Shown here piece by piece: positions 26,271 through 40,212 of a stretch of DNA of 64,000 nt. The notes under the pieces are model-generated. The model saw only the letters and a list, made by a program, of their open reading frames with translations. It searched no databases and was not told the DNA's origin. Source of the DNA: Archilochus colubris (lineage: Eukaryota; Chordata; Aves; Apodiformes; Trochilidae); assembly GCA_023079485.1 (NCBI GenBank), contig CM041086.1:14702401-14766400 (forward strand). The letters run 5' to 3'. Each line of letters begins with the position of its first letter. Position 1 is the stretch's first letter. Made by a program: the position numbers and the translations under genes.

Positions 26271-27873
26271 TAAGAGGAGGCTCTGTTCTGCATATTTGGA
26301 CCCTGTGGTCCCTTCAGATGGGAGCCACCTCCTGTAACCCATCCTCTCCTTATGGGGATGCAGGTGACACAGGGATGGTTGGAATGTCTCACCTTGGCAA
26401 CACCTCTGGTGCAGATGGAGAATGACTCACATCAGCCATTGACTGACCTGCCATATCCAGAGCCTCAGATCTGTGGTTCTGAGGCACCTGGGAATTTGGG
26501 GTGGCCAATTTCAGTTCTATGTGTAGACAAAAATGGCACAGATCAGTGTGGGTAGAGGAGGGCTGGAAAGATGGATCAGGAATGGAAGGGTCTGTGCCAG
26601 AATGTTTAGATATCCTTCTTTAAAGATGGAGTGGAGGTAAGATGGATTGCTTTCTTAGAGCTCTCTTACCTGAAGATCAGAGAGAAGTATTTAAGCTAAA
26701 AGACAATTTTGGTGTGAAAAATCAAAAAGAAAAAAAAAATTTGGTACAAAAAATTTCTTTAAGAAGAGAGAAAGTATTTTCTGAGTCCTACATTGAGGGT
26801 TTGAACTAGCCCTTCAAAGGAGAGGTGAGCAAGGGGAACACCTAACTAATTTTAGAAGGAAAGATGTATGATGCTGCTGTCTGAAATAATAGGAGACTGT
26901 GACTTGACCCAGAAAATCCTTTCACTTCCTACGTTCATAGTGCTGCCAATAAAAGCAAAAAGAACATGCAGCCAACAGAGAAAGAGAAAAATAGGGAAAG
27001 TGTCTAGATTCTGACTGAGTTGAAAGCATAAATTATATATATAGATTTGGGGGGGGTGGGAGGATTTATTCCTCTTTGCTGTTTCACCAGGGTAAAGATA
27101 AGGTTTCTTTCTTTGCTTTCTTTCTCCATTGCATGAAATGGATTGAAATGGATTTTATTCTATCTAGCCTTAGGCTTTTCTTTCCCCACACCCTCAGTAT
27201 TACAACAAGAATTTTTTAACCTGTAGTCAGATAACTGCAAGGTTATGCAAAGAAAATGTGCTCGTAAGTAAAGGTCATTTTTCTGAGCAGAGAATAGCAA
27301 GAAGAAACACAGGCAGTGGTCTGCCTTGGTCATGCTTATTTGTTTTTTAACTCCTTGGCACATTGGTTGGCTCTGTACCAGCCATGAGGGGTGCTGGGTG
27401 CTGCAGTAACAGACTGAGGGAAGAAGACCTCCAAATGCAACACTCCAGACTCTGTGTGTGCACAGCAACTCCAGGAGCAATGTGGCTCCCTAAGCAGGAT
27501 GTGGGAATTGAGAAGATAATTCTAAAGGCTTTACTGTAACAAAGTGGTCAGATGGATTGCCCCAAAAGCAGATGAAAGAAACCCAACCAATAGACTATTT
27601 TTGACATCTCTATCTAGCAAAAATCAAATGGAAATGTAAACTGCAAAGAACACAAAACTATTGAAAATAGGTTTTACAGTCATGCCCTTTTTAAATACCC
27701 TGCATGAAGTACAGAGGTACTTCTAAGTAATAGGCTAACCAAAGCCAAAGTTTGGGTTTTTTTTTAATAGATACATGCATATATATTCACACACACCAAA
27801 CCCAGAGTTTTTCTTCCCCCATTGCCAGATCTTATCTTCCTTGTGTTACCTGATTCAGCAGATGAGTTTCTTT
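26271..27873. other. unique noncoding sequence
   Basis: No gene is recognised. A G-rich tract at 27049-27063 (eight Gs, then GGG and GG) is the only notable structure. The 106-codon - strand ORF near 27160-27480 has no family motif. Confidence 0.6.
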
Positions 27874-28473
27874 ATCATAGAATCATAGAATCATAGAATT
27901 AGCCGGGTTGGAAGGGACCTCAGAGATCATCTAGTCCAACCCTTGACCCACCGGAGCAGTTGCTAGACCATGGCACTGAGTGCCACATCCAGTCTTTTTT
28001 AAATGTCTCCAGGGATGGAGAATCTACCACCTCACCGGGCAGTCCATTCCATAGCCTAATCACCCTCTCCGTGAAGAAATTCTTTCTAATATCTAACCTA
28101 AACCTCCCCTGGCACAACTTAAGACTGTGTCCTCTTGTCTTGTTGAAGGTCGTCTGTGAAAAGAGTCCAGTTCCCACCTCGCTACAGCCTCCTTTCAGGG
28201 AGTTGTAGACAGCAATGAGGTCTCCCCTGAGCCTCCTCTTCTTCAGGCTGAACAGCCCCAGCTCTCTCAGCCTCTCCTCATAGGGCCTGTGCTCGAGTCC
28301 TTCACCAGCCTGGTTGCCCTCCTTTGGACCTGTTCCAGGACCTCTACATCCTTCTTAAACTGAGGGGCCCAGAACTGGACACAGTACTCGAGGTGTGGCC
28401 TCACCAGCGCTGAGTACAGGGGAAGAATCACCTCCCTGGACCTGCTGGTGACGCTGTTTCTGATACAGGCCAA
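27874..28473 (-). mobile_element. CR1 LINE, 5'-truncated, copy B
   Basis: On the - strand the element runs from 28473 to 27874, ending in CATAGAAT-type octamer units (27874-27899 on the + strand), the CR1 tail. It is about 140 bp longer at the 5' side than copy A and includes the words [22 protein letters not shown] and [14 protein letters not shown] from the reverse-transcriptase C-terminus. Both copies share subfamily-specific words around the stop codon and 3' UTR. They lie in inverted orientation about 17.8 kb apart. Confidence 0.97.
27963..28473 (-). pseudogene. CR1 ORF2 remnant with two frameshifts (copy B)
   Basis: The frame entering at 28473 reads the canonical CR1 word [17 protein letters not shown] and then shifts near 28295-28303, where one base is missing relative to copy A (GGTGAAGGAC against GGTGAAGGGAC). 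The correct frame resumes through [22 protein letters not shown] and is lost again near 27994-28000, where a run of A is one base shorter than the corresponding copy A sequence. The family stop TAG is at 27965-27963. The endonuclease and the catalytic motifs of the reverse transcriptase are absent through 5' truncation, so this is a dead copy. Confidence 0.92.
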
Positions 28474-31400
28474 ATCAGAACTTTCTCATATGAAAAATGA
28501 ATACAATGAATTAACAGGGAATGTAACAAATATTTCTGCATTATGCCCCTGAAAAAGTGATAAAAATTATATGAAGGCATTGAGGGAAAAGCAAAGACTG
28601 AAAAACCAAACACAGATCAAAACCACTATTTGAACTTCCACAACATCCTGCTGTGGTAGTTGGCATCTTCCTTAACGTATCTTAACCAGACAAGCTTTGC
28701 CAAGGGTTTTCTTTGTATAATTCAAAGCAGAATCTTCTAAGCAGCAGTAAGTTTGTACTAAAAGAAAATAATTAGAAGAAATTATAAGCCAGAGTCCATT
28801 GTCACCACTTAGCCATTGTTAATGTCCTCCCTCTTCTTTCTCAATTTCTCAGAATTCTCCAGAAGATGTAAAAAAAACAGAGAAGATTTTGTGTTTTATT
28901 CCAGGCCACAAATACTAAAATGCCAAATCCTAAAGGACAGAAAATACATCCTGTGAGACCTCATTCATCACACACCTCTACTGCTACCCGGGTTTTGTGA
29001 TCAGTTCAACATTAGTTTATACAATTCTAATGTCTCAGGCAAAATGCTTTTACAGTATCAAGTCAAACATCTGGTATGGTTCTGTGTGTACTAAACCTAT
29101 GTTTTTAATTTACAGAGTGAAATAGGTGTTATAAAAACAGCAGGCACCCATAATCTCAAAATTATAAGCTTACTTATGTTGCCACTGTGGAGTTTCTTAT
29201 TTAATCAAGTCTGAGTTGCTCCATTATTTTCTTTAATGCCAGCACTGCTCTGGTATTCCCACTATTATCAGGGCTGTATACCTTTAATCTTTATAAAATA
29301 TTGTTGCAACATTTCTTTCATATTTCTGGCCTTCAGAATCTGCTACCTTACTAAAAGCTGATACTTCTAAGCCAAATATTTCACATCAAGGAGAAATCTA
29401 ATTTTGGCTCTTGGTAGAGCACTCGCTCTGGTCCTGACGTTCTTTCCCATTTGGATTGTCTCCAAAGAAGAATAAACTACAGAACATGATGTTCTTATGG
29501 CAAATAACTCAGTGTGAAAGCAAAGGAAAAAGTACTTCCAAGAGCCATATTAAAGATTATTTTTTTTCAGAACTCTGCAGCAGATTGAATCATTAAAGTT
29601 TATTTTGTGTTAGTTTTGACTCCTTTGTGAAATATTTCTGAGGATGTTTAAACCTTCTGGAAATGACCATGTCCTGTATCTGTTCCAAGTGCTTCTGTGT
29701 CAATAACTTAGACCTTACAGAGAACTGAAAACTGCAGCACTGCAGCAGCCAGGGAGCTTTGTATTTGAAACTGTAAAACACTCTTGGTTTTGTTATCTAA
29801 TACCTAATCAGTGTTAGGGGAAAGTAAAACTATGAACAGATAGTTATCTTCAATGGAAAACAGAGAAGCATGAAAGCAATGATTACTGTAGATAATATTT
29901 CATTAATGACCGTAGCTCACTCCAGATGATCAGGAGAGATCATTATGAGATTATAGCTGGAGACAGAGATTTTAAAATAGTTTAGATGTGAAAGTAAGGT
30001 TGAGAAAGCTGACACACACTGTCAGAAATGCCCTCTTCCTCTCACTATGTCAACCTGTGAAGATTCAGATCAGAAAATGTAGTCAAGCAGTGGATCTGGT
30101 ACCACAAAACCAGAACAGGAGGACTTATTTTTATAAAAATAACTTGAAAAGTAGAACATTGAACTGCAAATCTAGAACTGTGAAGGTTGAGATGATCAAA
30201 TAAAAGTAATTCAAATTATTCAGAAATACCATTTTATGAAGTACTTTATGCACTGAGGAGAACAACTACATTAATTTATTAATGCAATTATGCCTTGTAC
30301 ATAGACTGATATTATCTTCAGGAACCACTGTACTTGAAATGAGAAAGTTGTGCACTGCAAGAGCAGAGTAAATTTACTCTAATTCTGGAAGAGCAGAGGG
30401 AGCATTCTGCAGAAAAAGAGGAATCCAAAATCTTTTCAGTTCAGTCTGAAAGGTGTCTGAGTCTTATGTTTTAACAACTAATGTAAGAACTGCAAAGCAA
30501 ATTACTACAAAACTTACAAAGCATTAATTTCAGTAAATATATAATGAAGTAACTATAACGAGCACATGTAGCACCTCATAATGAATTATAGTAAATATTT
30601 TTAAATATTTCAAATTCACAAGGTCTACTATAGTGAACACTTAGATGGGGACAAACTTTACTGTGTGTACAACAAGGTTATCATTGAAGAGAGAATGAAA
30701 GGGAAGATAAGAGCTTCTAGTGACTCAAATGAAAAGAGGCTTTCTGCACTAACTTGCAGGATGAGATTTGCTGTGACAGCCACTATCTTTAACTTCTTAC
30801 AACATGAAAAAGCAGGAAGGATACAACCAACCAACCCTTCCCCTCCTCCCTGTAAAACAAACAAAAAAAAAAAAAAGCAAGGATGCATGGTGTAGTTTTG
30901 TGTATGTTCTGAAGAAAAAAAAATAATCCGATGCCTTTTAAGCAGCCTCTGACCTTTATCTGCTTTGTCTCTAGCACAGCTGAGGAGTTCAGTTCAATTC
31001 ATGCTATGGTGCAGGGTTTGATCTGCTCCTGACTTTCCCTCTCCAGCCATGAGAATTACAGGTATCAGCTGCTACATATAAAACTTTTTTATTGCTCTTC
31101 AACTTAGTGGCCTATAGATTTTTAAAGCCCATAAATAAGGAAATAGGGCAGTGGACTGACTGCTCCCATCATGATGCATGAAGTCTGCATTTACACCACA
31201 ACATTGATGTGAACTAAAGGACCAAGAATTGCTGTAAAATTTACCACCTCCTCATTCTTAGCATCTGGTGAACAAAGGAAACATCCTTAAACTGGTTTTA
31301 TAGTGGAGAGTGAGAAGGCCCTCTGACCAGGGGAAACAAGAATGTGCTAGTATAAAAATTATGCAAGTATAGAAAACCAGGTAATATTTCAGGTAAAAAA

Positions 31401-34400
31401 AACACAAACCTCTTTTGGCCTATTTACAACTTTCTTCTTGGCTTGTAGAAGGATCACAAGTCTGATTTGTACTCCTTCTGGAAAGCCCAAACCAGGACAC
31501 AGACAAAACACATTTCATTAATAAGCAGCATGCTAATCACTTATTTGTTTGTGTTTCTCAGAGAAATAATTGCTGGATGCAGGTTGTGTGGGATCTTATT
31601 TTAGAAATCAATGAAACACAGAAAGGAGTAAAGCAGGGGAAAAAAAAAACCCAAAAAACAAAACCAAGGAACAACAAAAATCACCCACAGGCAGAAAGGA
31701 AATATTATTTCAGTAGATCCTGTGGTGTTGGGTAGCCCAGTAACCTGTTCCTGCCTTTCCAGGGATGCATTCAGGCTTCCTCTCTGAAGGCCACTTGCAC
31801 ACTGTCACCAATTAGTATTGTGGGCTGGAGCTCAGCAAGCTGCCAAGTGTCTTTTGAGCTACCATTCTGTAACCTTTCCAAAACTGACCTTTGCATTATA
31901 ATTTCATATCACTCAGTGTGAGGGAAAAACAGACTTCTTAATGTCATGCTCATTTCCACCAGCTTTTAAGCTTCTTGTCAAAACATCCTGGCTTACTGTA
32001 CATTAAGTGAGAAGAAAAAAAAAAAAAATCAAGTATATTCAAAACGTTTCCTTCTCTTTTTCCAGAATGAGTGTAACTGCATCATGTTCATCACCACACA
32101 GCTCAGGAACATTATTGCTAACAGCTGCATGCAAGGACCTCCAGACATTTAGGTCCAGAAGCAATTACTGGTTCCTCAGAAAACTGACACAAGCCTCCTT
32201 TTTATAGCAAAGTTGGCTGGAGATCCTGGGTGCCTTCCTGGGGAATTGTTTCTCATAATAATTGTTAGCATTCCAAGGTGTAGCTACTGGTGGGCTAATG
32301 CCTTTACAGTCTGTTGGCTTTCTTAAAATGCATTGGAAATAATCTTGTAAAAATTCCTGTGAGACAGGTGCTGGTAAACCAGAATACTAACCAAAAGTTT
32401 AATACCAATTGCTGTTTCTCAGTCCTCAAGGAAAAATTCCTTTGACAGAGTTCTTAAGATTGAAGCAAACCCAGTTGGTCCCTCTGCATGGTTCTGTAAA
32501 AGGCTGTGTCCAAGGGATCCAGGTAAACTGAAAATACTCATTGGTTTCTGGTAGTTCCAGGCTGCCAGATAATTTGAATTTATCCATTCCTGTTGCTGCA
32601 GAAGACTTGGAAAGTGAGAGACATGTTTCTGTGGAAACTTGAGAGCTGCAGTGTTAATCCTAAATTGTTCAAAATGCTGCATTAGGACCTTTAGAATCTT
32701 GCCAATTTCTCTAAAAATGGCATAGCACCCACCAGAAACATGCACACACACAAATATAACCTCTATTTTCCCTAAAACATCTTTATGATGCATTAAACAC
32801 TGAGGTACAAGCTTTGGAAAAGGGTATATACTAACAAATCATGTGCAAAGAAGTGCACAAAAACCTCATGGCAAGTGCTGGTTTTCACTCGTACAGCAGT
32901 TGCAGACAAGTGACCTTTTTAACCCATGGTTTAGATACGATTTGGATGACCTTTTGCTTTGTGTGCTGAATATTTATGTACACAGCATCTTATCTGTCAT
33001 GCACACAAAACTCTTAGAGGCAATCAGAAATTCCGAAATAAATCCCCAAATAAAAAAAAACCCACAACAACAACAACAAAAACCCACCACACAGAAGCCT
33101 TATGTTAATAATTAGCCAACAGTGCTGTAAATTGAAGATTAAAATTACAGTTCCACCTCAGCATCTTGATATCAGCACACACAGATCACTGTGCAGAACA
33201 AGACCTGGGGGCATAGATCAGTTTGAGACTTTATATTTCAGTGACAAACATAATCCAAACAAGTGAAGGACGTGGGAGAGTGAGCAGATAAGGGATATTA
33301 GACAGAAAGCTTCTACTTGGATAGTCAGATGAAAATCATTTCTTTGTAGGTGTACCACTTCTAAATACAAAGCATTTCTCCTCCTTTTACTACTAATCAT
33401 TTTTAATACTAATCATTTATTAATAACTCTTGCCTTCTTTAAGAGGTTCAGAAGACCTAATAAAAGTTATTTGAGCTTCCATAGTGAAGCTATGGTGGAA
33501 TCATAGTGAGATCACCACTGTTTCATAGCAGTGAGATTTTAGAGGTAAAGAAGGATAAAGCCTACCTCATGGTCTTAAATACACTCTGATGACAGAGTTT
33601 TCAGGTCTTTAGAAAAGGTTCTCCATCATAACATTGACCTGTTGCTAAATGGATATTTCTGTCTTCTCCTTTTCCCCTTTCCCCCATCTCTTAGATGGTC
33701 TTATTTCTCACAGATATCCACAGACCATCCTCATCACCTCCTGGGCATTGAGCTCTGGTACATCTATGTGCTTGCACTCACTCTCTCATGTTCTGGATTT
33801 CTAGTTACCCAACCTCCACATCAGCAGATGCAACTACTTTTTCTTTTACCACATCCTCTGCTGAAATTGCCATCTTTTAATTCTGTTTTTCCTTCACTTG
33901 CCTTCATATATGCTGAAGACCATGTGCCTATATTGGTCACATTGCTTGTTTCAAAATCTGCCTCTAGGCTCTCTTCCTGGTCATGTGTCAAGAAGTTCCC
34001 CCCATTAAATGTGGGGCTTTTTGTACCCCTCTCCTCCCTCATATTCTCAAACTCATCTGGTGTTTGCTTCCAGCTACATCTCTGGTCTTCACATCTTGTT
34101 TTAACAGACTCCAAGCATTTTTAGGCAACCCTTAACATGCCAAGCACATACTTGAGGGAAATACTAGTTCTCCACTGTCTTCACAGAGGTTTTTTTTCAT
34201 TATTTCCTCTGCTCTCAAGAATGCCTCATATCCTGCATTAATAGGCGTCTTTTTAGAGAAAAAGATCACTTGGCTTCCACAGTCCTCTCTCACCTCCTCA
34301 CTGCATCCAAAATGTGAAGTCACACAACCAGGTAACTCCAAGAAGCTGACTTTGCCACTAGATCTAAACAAGAGATTGACAAAGATGTCTTTCTCCAGAA

Positions 34401-37400
34401 TGAAGTTACATCTCTGTGGCTGACCCTAAATACAAGTACAGTGAAAAGTCCAAATTCATTCTGTGCTTTTGTATTTATTTTAAGTCAGGAAGGGTTTCAG
34501 GAGTTCTTTACACTCTTGAAATAACAGATATTCTCTGGGGAGATTCACCGGGTAGTATTTACAGCCACATGCAAAACAGAACAGCTTTATTTTACACAGC
34601 AGGACAAGCAAAACCTTATATTACCACCTCCTATAAGCTCTGCCCCCACACCAGTCACAGGTGTGTTTGTTTCCAAGTCATCTCTGTGACCCAATGGTCT
34701 CCTTCAATGAGAAAAACTCATGAAAAGCTTAAAGACAAGAACATATTATTGCAGCAACACCATCAGAGCACCCCTGCTTGCCACAGTCATGACAGCTTGG
34801 AAGCTGCTGAAGAAGGCAATTGCAGAGAATTCTAAACTTAGGAATCAGAAGTTCTAGCCAGACTTTGAGACTGCATTTATATTTATTCAGTGGGGCATCA
34901 CCATGGGGTAACAATAGGGAATAAAAACAAACCAAACCAAAACCAACATAAAAAAAAAAAAGGATCAACTTCTTGATCTCACATTCCATTAAAAAAAAAA
35001 TTGCCTCAGTCAATTCCCCTTGTCCAGGTCCAGGATTCTCTCATTCTTCCTGCCCAGACCTTTATGTCTTGCAAGTTCCTCACACTCTTTCCTTGCCCCC
35101 CAGCCAGCAGCACCTGCTCTCACTTCTAATGCTTAGCAGGCCATGCTGTTGCTCTTTTGAAGGCCAGATGCCATCAATACACCGAAAAAATTTGACAGAC
35201 ACTCTTTAATTCTGAGTTTGTTTGCTTTGGTGTCTTTTAGGGGCAGGGGAGCAAGTAAAACAGCAGGGGAAAACATTAGGATTTTAGTTAGCAGAGTCAC
35301 TGCTCTGTTGTAACAAGTTTTACTTGACTCATCTCTCTATCTTGCCTAAGGCTGTGCAGTTGCAGTCTACATGTGCATTAGTGCCCTTGAAGTATAAAGA
35401 TAGTGGGAAATGTTCAAGCAGCAGGCGAAGGGAGGGAGACATCAAGTTGTTTGGTATGCACCTCGAGTAAGCAGCAGTGAACCATCTGGAGGACAAGCAG
35501 CTGATAGACAGACAGGCTCCTGCCCTTTATCATTACCTAGGAGGCCAGATGCTCGAGTTGTTTAGTCTCATTCTACTTTGGCACCAGCAATTTCATTTTA
35601 AACCACACTTCAGGCTATTAAAGCTGCAGAAGAGCATCCTAATCCTATGCACCTGGAATGTCTGAATGGGACTAGCAAGTTGTTTTTCTTGAATATAGGA
35701 ATTACGTTTTTTGTAAGACATTATATGGCTCCTGAGCTGCTCTAGGCAAGCACCCCAGCACCTCACCTTTTGGTCAGAGCAGAAGCAAAGCCCACAGTTC
35801 AATCTTTTAGACATAGAGAATTCCTGAGGAACTTTCTATGGAATTCATCATGAGAGACAGAATTTCAGTCTCCTAGAAGTCAGTAGAAACAGATACTGTG
35901 GAAAATGTTATGATGTCCAGTTGTAAGAAGAAGGACTTTGAGAGTCCTGGATATTTGGTAAAATTAAGACAGGGTAGATTAGAGGCATTTCTATATATCA
36001 AACTCAGTTAATATTTTGGTGGAAGATTTCCTTCTCACAGTAATTAGGAGATACATTTTAGGGATTATGAAAGTTTGATCTCTAAAACCCAAGGAAGCAG
36101 TTGGGAAAGGTGGCGACCATTGATATTACCTAGGAGAGAGGAAGAGATCACATCACAAATACCACTTGTGACTGACTGACTTCCAAGGGAGTGTAAAGCT
36201 GGCTCTGGCTGAGATGCTCCATGCCACTGAATTTAGAATTAAAAAGGAAAAAAATAATGCAAAGCATTTAGATTTCTTGACCTTAAGCAAATCCAGAGGG
36301 ATCTTACAGTGCAGTTTATTCAGACATTCTAGCATGGCCACACATACCAAATAGTGGTTTTGTTACAAAAAAATGCAAATAAATTAAATACAATGCACAC
36401 CAATAGAAATTAAAATCAAATGCAACTGTTGAATTCCAGGCATAATTGACAGTATTAGTGAACTAGATCTGGACAAGTAGATTTTGATTACTGACTTAAC
36501 CCAAGACATAGAACTCTATTTGTTCTGTTGATATAATTAAAATCACTTATTTTCAACACTAAGTGTATAGTTTTGTGTAATCCCAAATATAGTGACCTTT
36601 TGAAGTGATCAGTTTTATCCTGGCTCCAGCAAAGACCTTACAGACCCTCTGGGGAACAAACAAAAAGAAATTAAAAATAGCCTGAGCTATTTTTTCATGC
36701 CCAAAAGTCATAAAGAAGAAAAACTAAGATGGAAGAATTATGAGTTCCCACCCTGCTCTACTTGCTGCCTATGTAGATTTGTTCCCTATGGCACATTATG
36801 AAGTGTTTCATACAGACTTATTTTAAGTGTTCTGCTCAATTTCAGCCATGAAACTGCAGCTGACAATCAATCTCCTTTCGTTCATTTTTATCACATTCTC
36901 AAGTATGCAGTAAAATTAACATAATTGATGGTGTAATTAAAAACATCAGCCCAGCACTGAATGCAGGGTTTGCTGGTTCACATGTGAGCCATGCTGGTTG
37001 GATCTTAGAATTTCTCCAGAAAGGCTTCTGCCAACATGACATTGCCTTATTTTCAAGACACTTCTTAATTTCTGAATTTCTGTCCAGCAGGTTACAAGAA
37101 TTTTTAATACCTTTTAGAATTACATTTATAATCTTGGGCAAAGTCCACCTTAAAATGAAAGCCAGGTGAGGACACAGTTCAGCCTACTCTCATTTGTCTG
37201 TCCATTTGGGTATATAAAATTGATTCCAGTCGTGAAGGTAGAGTCTCCTATGCTGCTTTAAAAAAAAAAAAAAAAATCCATCTGGACTAACAAAATAGGA
37301 GCACAAAACCTCAACAAGTACAGCAGTTTCCATTTGCCTACACAGGTGTCAAATCTTAACCACTTGCCTTGAAAAAACCATTTCTCTTTAAGCTGTGTCC

Positions 37401-40212
37401 TTAGCAGAGAAGGAAGAAAGGCCTGGGCTCAGCATGGCTCTAAACAGAGGGAGAATCTTCCTTTCCACACATACCCCATCATTAGGATTCCAGGGACCAG
37501 CACTGGAATTCAGTTTGAGGTATTCAAATGACCAGGGGGAATGAAGTTAATGAAGAACACTCCCAGGTGCCACACCAGTGAGTTGGTGTTCTTTCATTCA
37601 TGTCCTGATGGGCCTGAAGTGACAATTACCCTGCTTCAAAGATGCTACTAGTTAGAATAATCTGTATTTATTATATTAACAATGCAATCAAGGTTAATGT
37701 GTATTTTACAGTCAACTTTCAGACCATGCAAATACCCACGTTTGAACCCATTTTTCATATATATACACACTTTCATCCATTCAGCAAGAGATTCCTGTAC
37801 CGTCCCTCCTGGACTACCCAACAACAAAGTGATGTTGCCCTAAAACTAGGCTACCACCTTCCTGAAGCCAAGGACTAACTCATGGAGATGCTGAAGTGGC
37901 AGCATGCTTTTAAACCTAGGGTAATTAGTGCCTTTTTTGCTGCTAAAGAAAGAGTTCCCTTTGTACCAGAACTGCTGTTGATCCAAGCTCTACCAATCTC
38001 CTGGATTTCACAAGGCTCAAGGAATAAGTGGATTCTGCAAAAAATAATGTTTAATGAAATATTGCCTCAAATGTATTTTCTTTCAGCTACTCCATTGAGT
38101 ATCATATAGCTCCATGATAAATGGCCTATTCCAAATTTATGAACAAGCCAACTTAGGTTCTCACAGTGGTTAGAGAACTCAATTTATAGAAGTTTTCCCC
38201 TATCCTCAGATTATGTAGAAAGCAGATAGTAAAAATGTCAGAATAAAGTATAAAACAACCCATGTTTTTCCTAAAGAGCAAGCTAAAGCAAAGGTGGAGC
38301 AGGGAATAACTAATGTGTCCCCAGTTTGTAGGGTCAAGAAATAAACTCACAATTATCCCTCTTTTGGGACACAGAAGAGCTGTAGGATCTCTAAGGTAAC
38401 AACACTAAGAGAAGGTTTTAATTAGGGAGGATGTATCAGAGTGGTGCCAAGGCAAAGAGATCTTGATTCCTGTGCTTACCTACAGACATTTTAGAAAGTT
38501 AAAATCTCTCCATCAGAATTAGTAGAAGATTTCCATCTTTTTAAACTGCATAGTCAATGAAAGTCCAAAACTCTTGACTTGTATGAAGCAGAAGGGGAAG
38601 TTTGGTGTCTGCACAGGTCTTTACCAGGCATGAGCTTGTGACTTTACACTCAAAAGCCTTGAAGGAGTGACTGGTGTTTCAACGTAAGCTGTACAAATGT
38701 GAAAAATTTATTTTTATACAAGGTACCTGCTGTTGATTTCTGATGTGTAAAACATCCAAAAGAATTTGTTTATGCTGGTAATTTGGCACAATTTCATTCC
38801 AGGTTTTCATTTCGTTTTTTCAAATGCTCCTCTGCTGCATTTCCTCTACCTTAGAGATCTCTTTTCTTAGCTTCCTTTTCATGAATCTGTTACAAAAATA
38901 CTTTACCTGTTTTATACTTCAAAATACCTTTGTTTCAAAGACAGAAGATAAAAGAGGATTAAAAAACATCAGAAGAAAGCCTTGATAATGAGGCAGACTT
39001 TGAAGCTTTGCTATAAATACAGCACAATGCTTTCTAGCAGATTTTTAATTTAAACTCTGGTATTAAAACAGAATAATTACTATACCCATGGCAGTGCAGG
39101 AAGACCCATGGCTTAAGTGCACATCTACCACATGCCTCCATGGTATTGCTTACTTCCCTGCTTCTTTTCCTTTAATAACTTTTCAATTGTATAATGGTTC
39201 TGGGAACTGTTACCAGTAAAAAGCTGTTTGAAAAAAAATTAATCAGTCTGGACAAAATTGAATTGGTCAAGCAGCACAAGCTGTATCAAGAAGAACATTT
39301 TGGAAAAAATATGTTGGGGCTGCATTTGAATACAGTTTATTCTGGGAGGTATTTCTCAAATGCATTAGCAACAGGTTTACCCTGGAATTCTTAAAGAACA
39401 GAAAACTTAGACTTTCACACTAGAATGGTGTCTTCACCTGACAGTGATACAGACTCTGAAAGTGATTTGCTGTCAGTAGTTATTAGGAAAACATTTCATC
39501 TCTCTTAGTAACAAGAATTAAGAGCATAGATCAAGGAGGGCATGAGATTTGAATTCTGCTCCAAAGTAATTATAAGTTATATTGTATTATTTTGGAAGTA
39601 AAGCATTAATATGTTGTATTTTCAGATGAATCACCACAATTTGGATGGTAAAGTCATTTGGGCAAAGGAACGGAATACATAGGAACAGGAATGGAGTCCA
39701 CAAGGAGCTTCCAACATGCTGAGCTGGGACCTCCACAGTGGTCCAGTAACCTCAGCCAAATGAATGCAGGTCTGGCCTCTGAAGCAGGAAGACTTGAAAT
39801 AGAGTCTGACTGATTAGGAATTAATAAATTATAACACCCAGTTAACCTGTAAGGAAGGTCACAGCTCTTTGAGAGAATGATTTCTAAGAATCTAGATCTA
39901 ATTTCAACAGCCTTGGGTACTTTTCAGGTTCATCTTAATTCAATGTACTTATGACTAAGAAAGAGAAGTAGGTAAAAGTCCTAATCAATTTTAAAATATA
40001 AATTCTTCTTACTACTTTTAAAAAGCATTTGTGTTTTGAAGCAGACATTCTCAAAAATCTGTATCACTAATGTAATTAAATGAGATTTAAGTTTACGAGT
40101 CCAGGAATGCCAAGAAGTTTGAGTAGACAAGTGTGTAGGCGAATAAATAAATTCAGTTTATTCTGTGTTAAATAGAAATAGGAAGTGTGAAGTGAGATGT
40201 ATTCAGAAAGAG
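28474..40212. other. unique noncoding sequence
   Basis: I recognise no gene in about 11.7 kb. A-rich tracts lie at about 31640-31675, 33050-33090 and 34925-34962, and a poly(A) run at about 37259-37276. An octamer word ATGCAAAT lies at 37726-37733. The stretch at about 35400-35690 looks like a conserved noncoding element. ORFs of 97 to 160 codons around 33640-34120 on both strands share no recognisable motif and are considered chance. Confidence 0.6.

Noticed and set aside
27049..27063. G-quadruplex candidate
   Set aside because: One long G run followed by GGG and GG does not give four clear G3 runs with loops.
33642..34124. 160-codon + strand ORF overlapping a 97-codon charged - strand ORF
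   Set aside because: No family motif in either frame, composition follows the local pyrimidine bias, and no splice or promoter context supports a gene.
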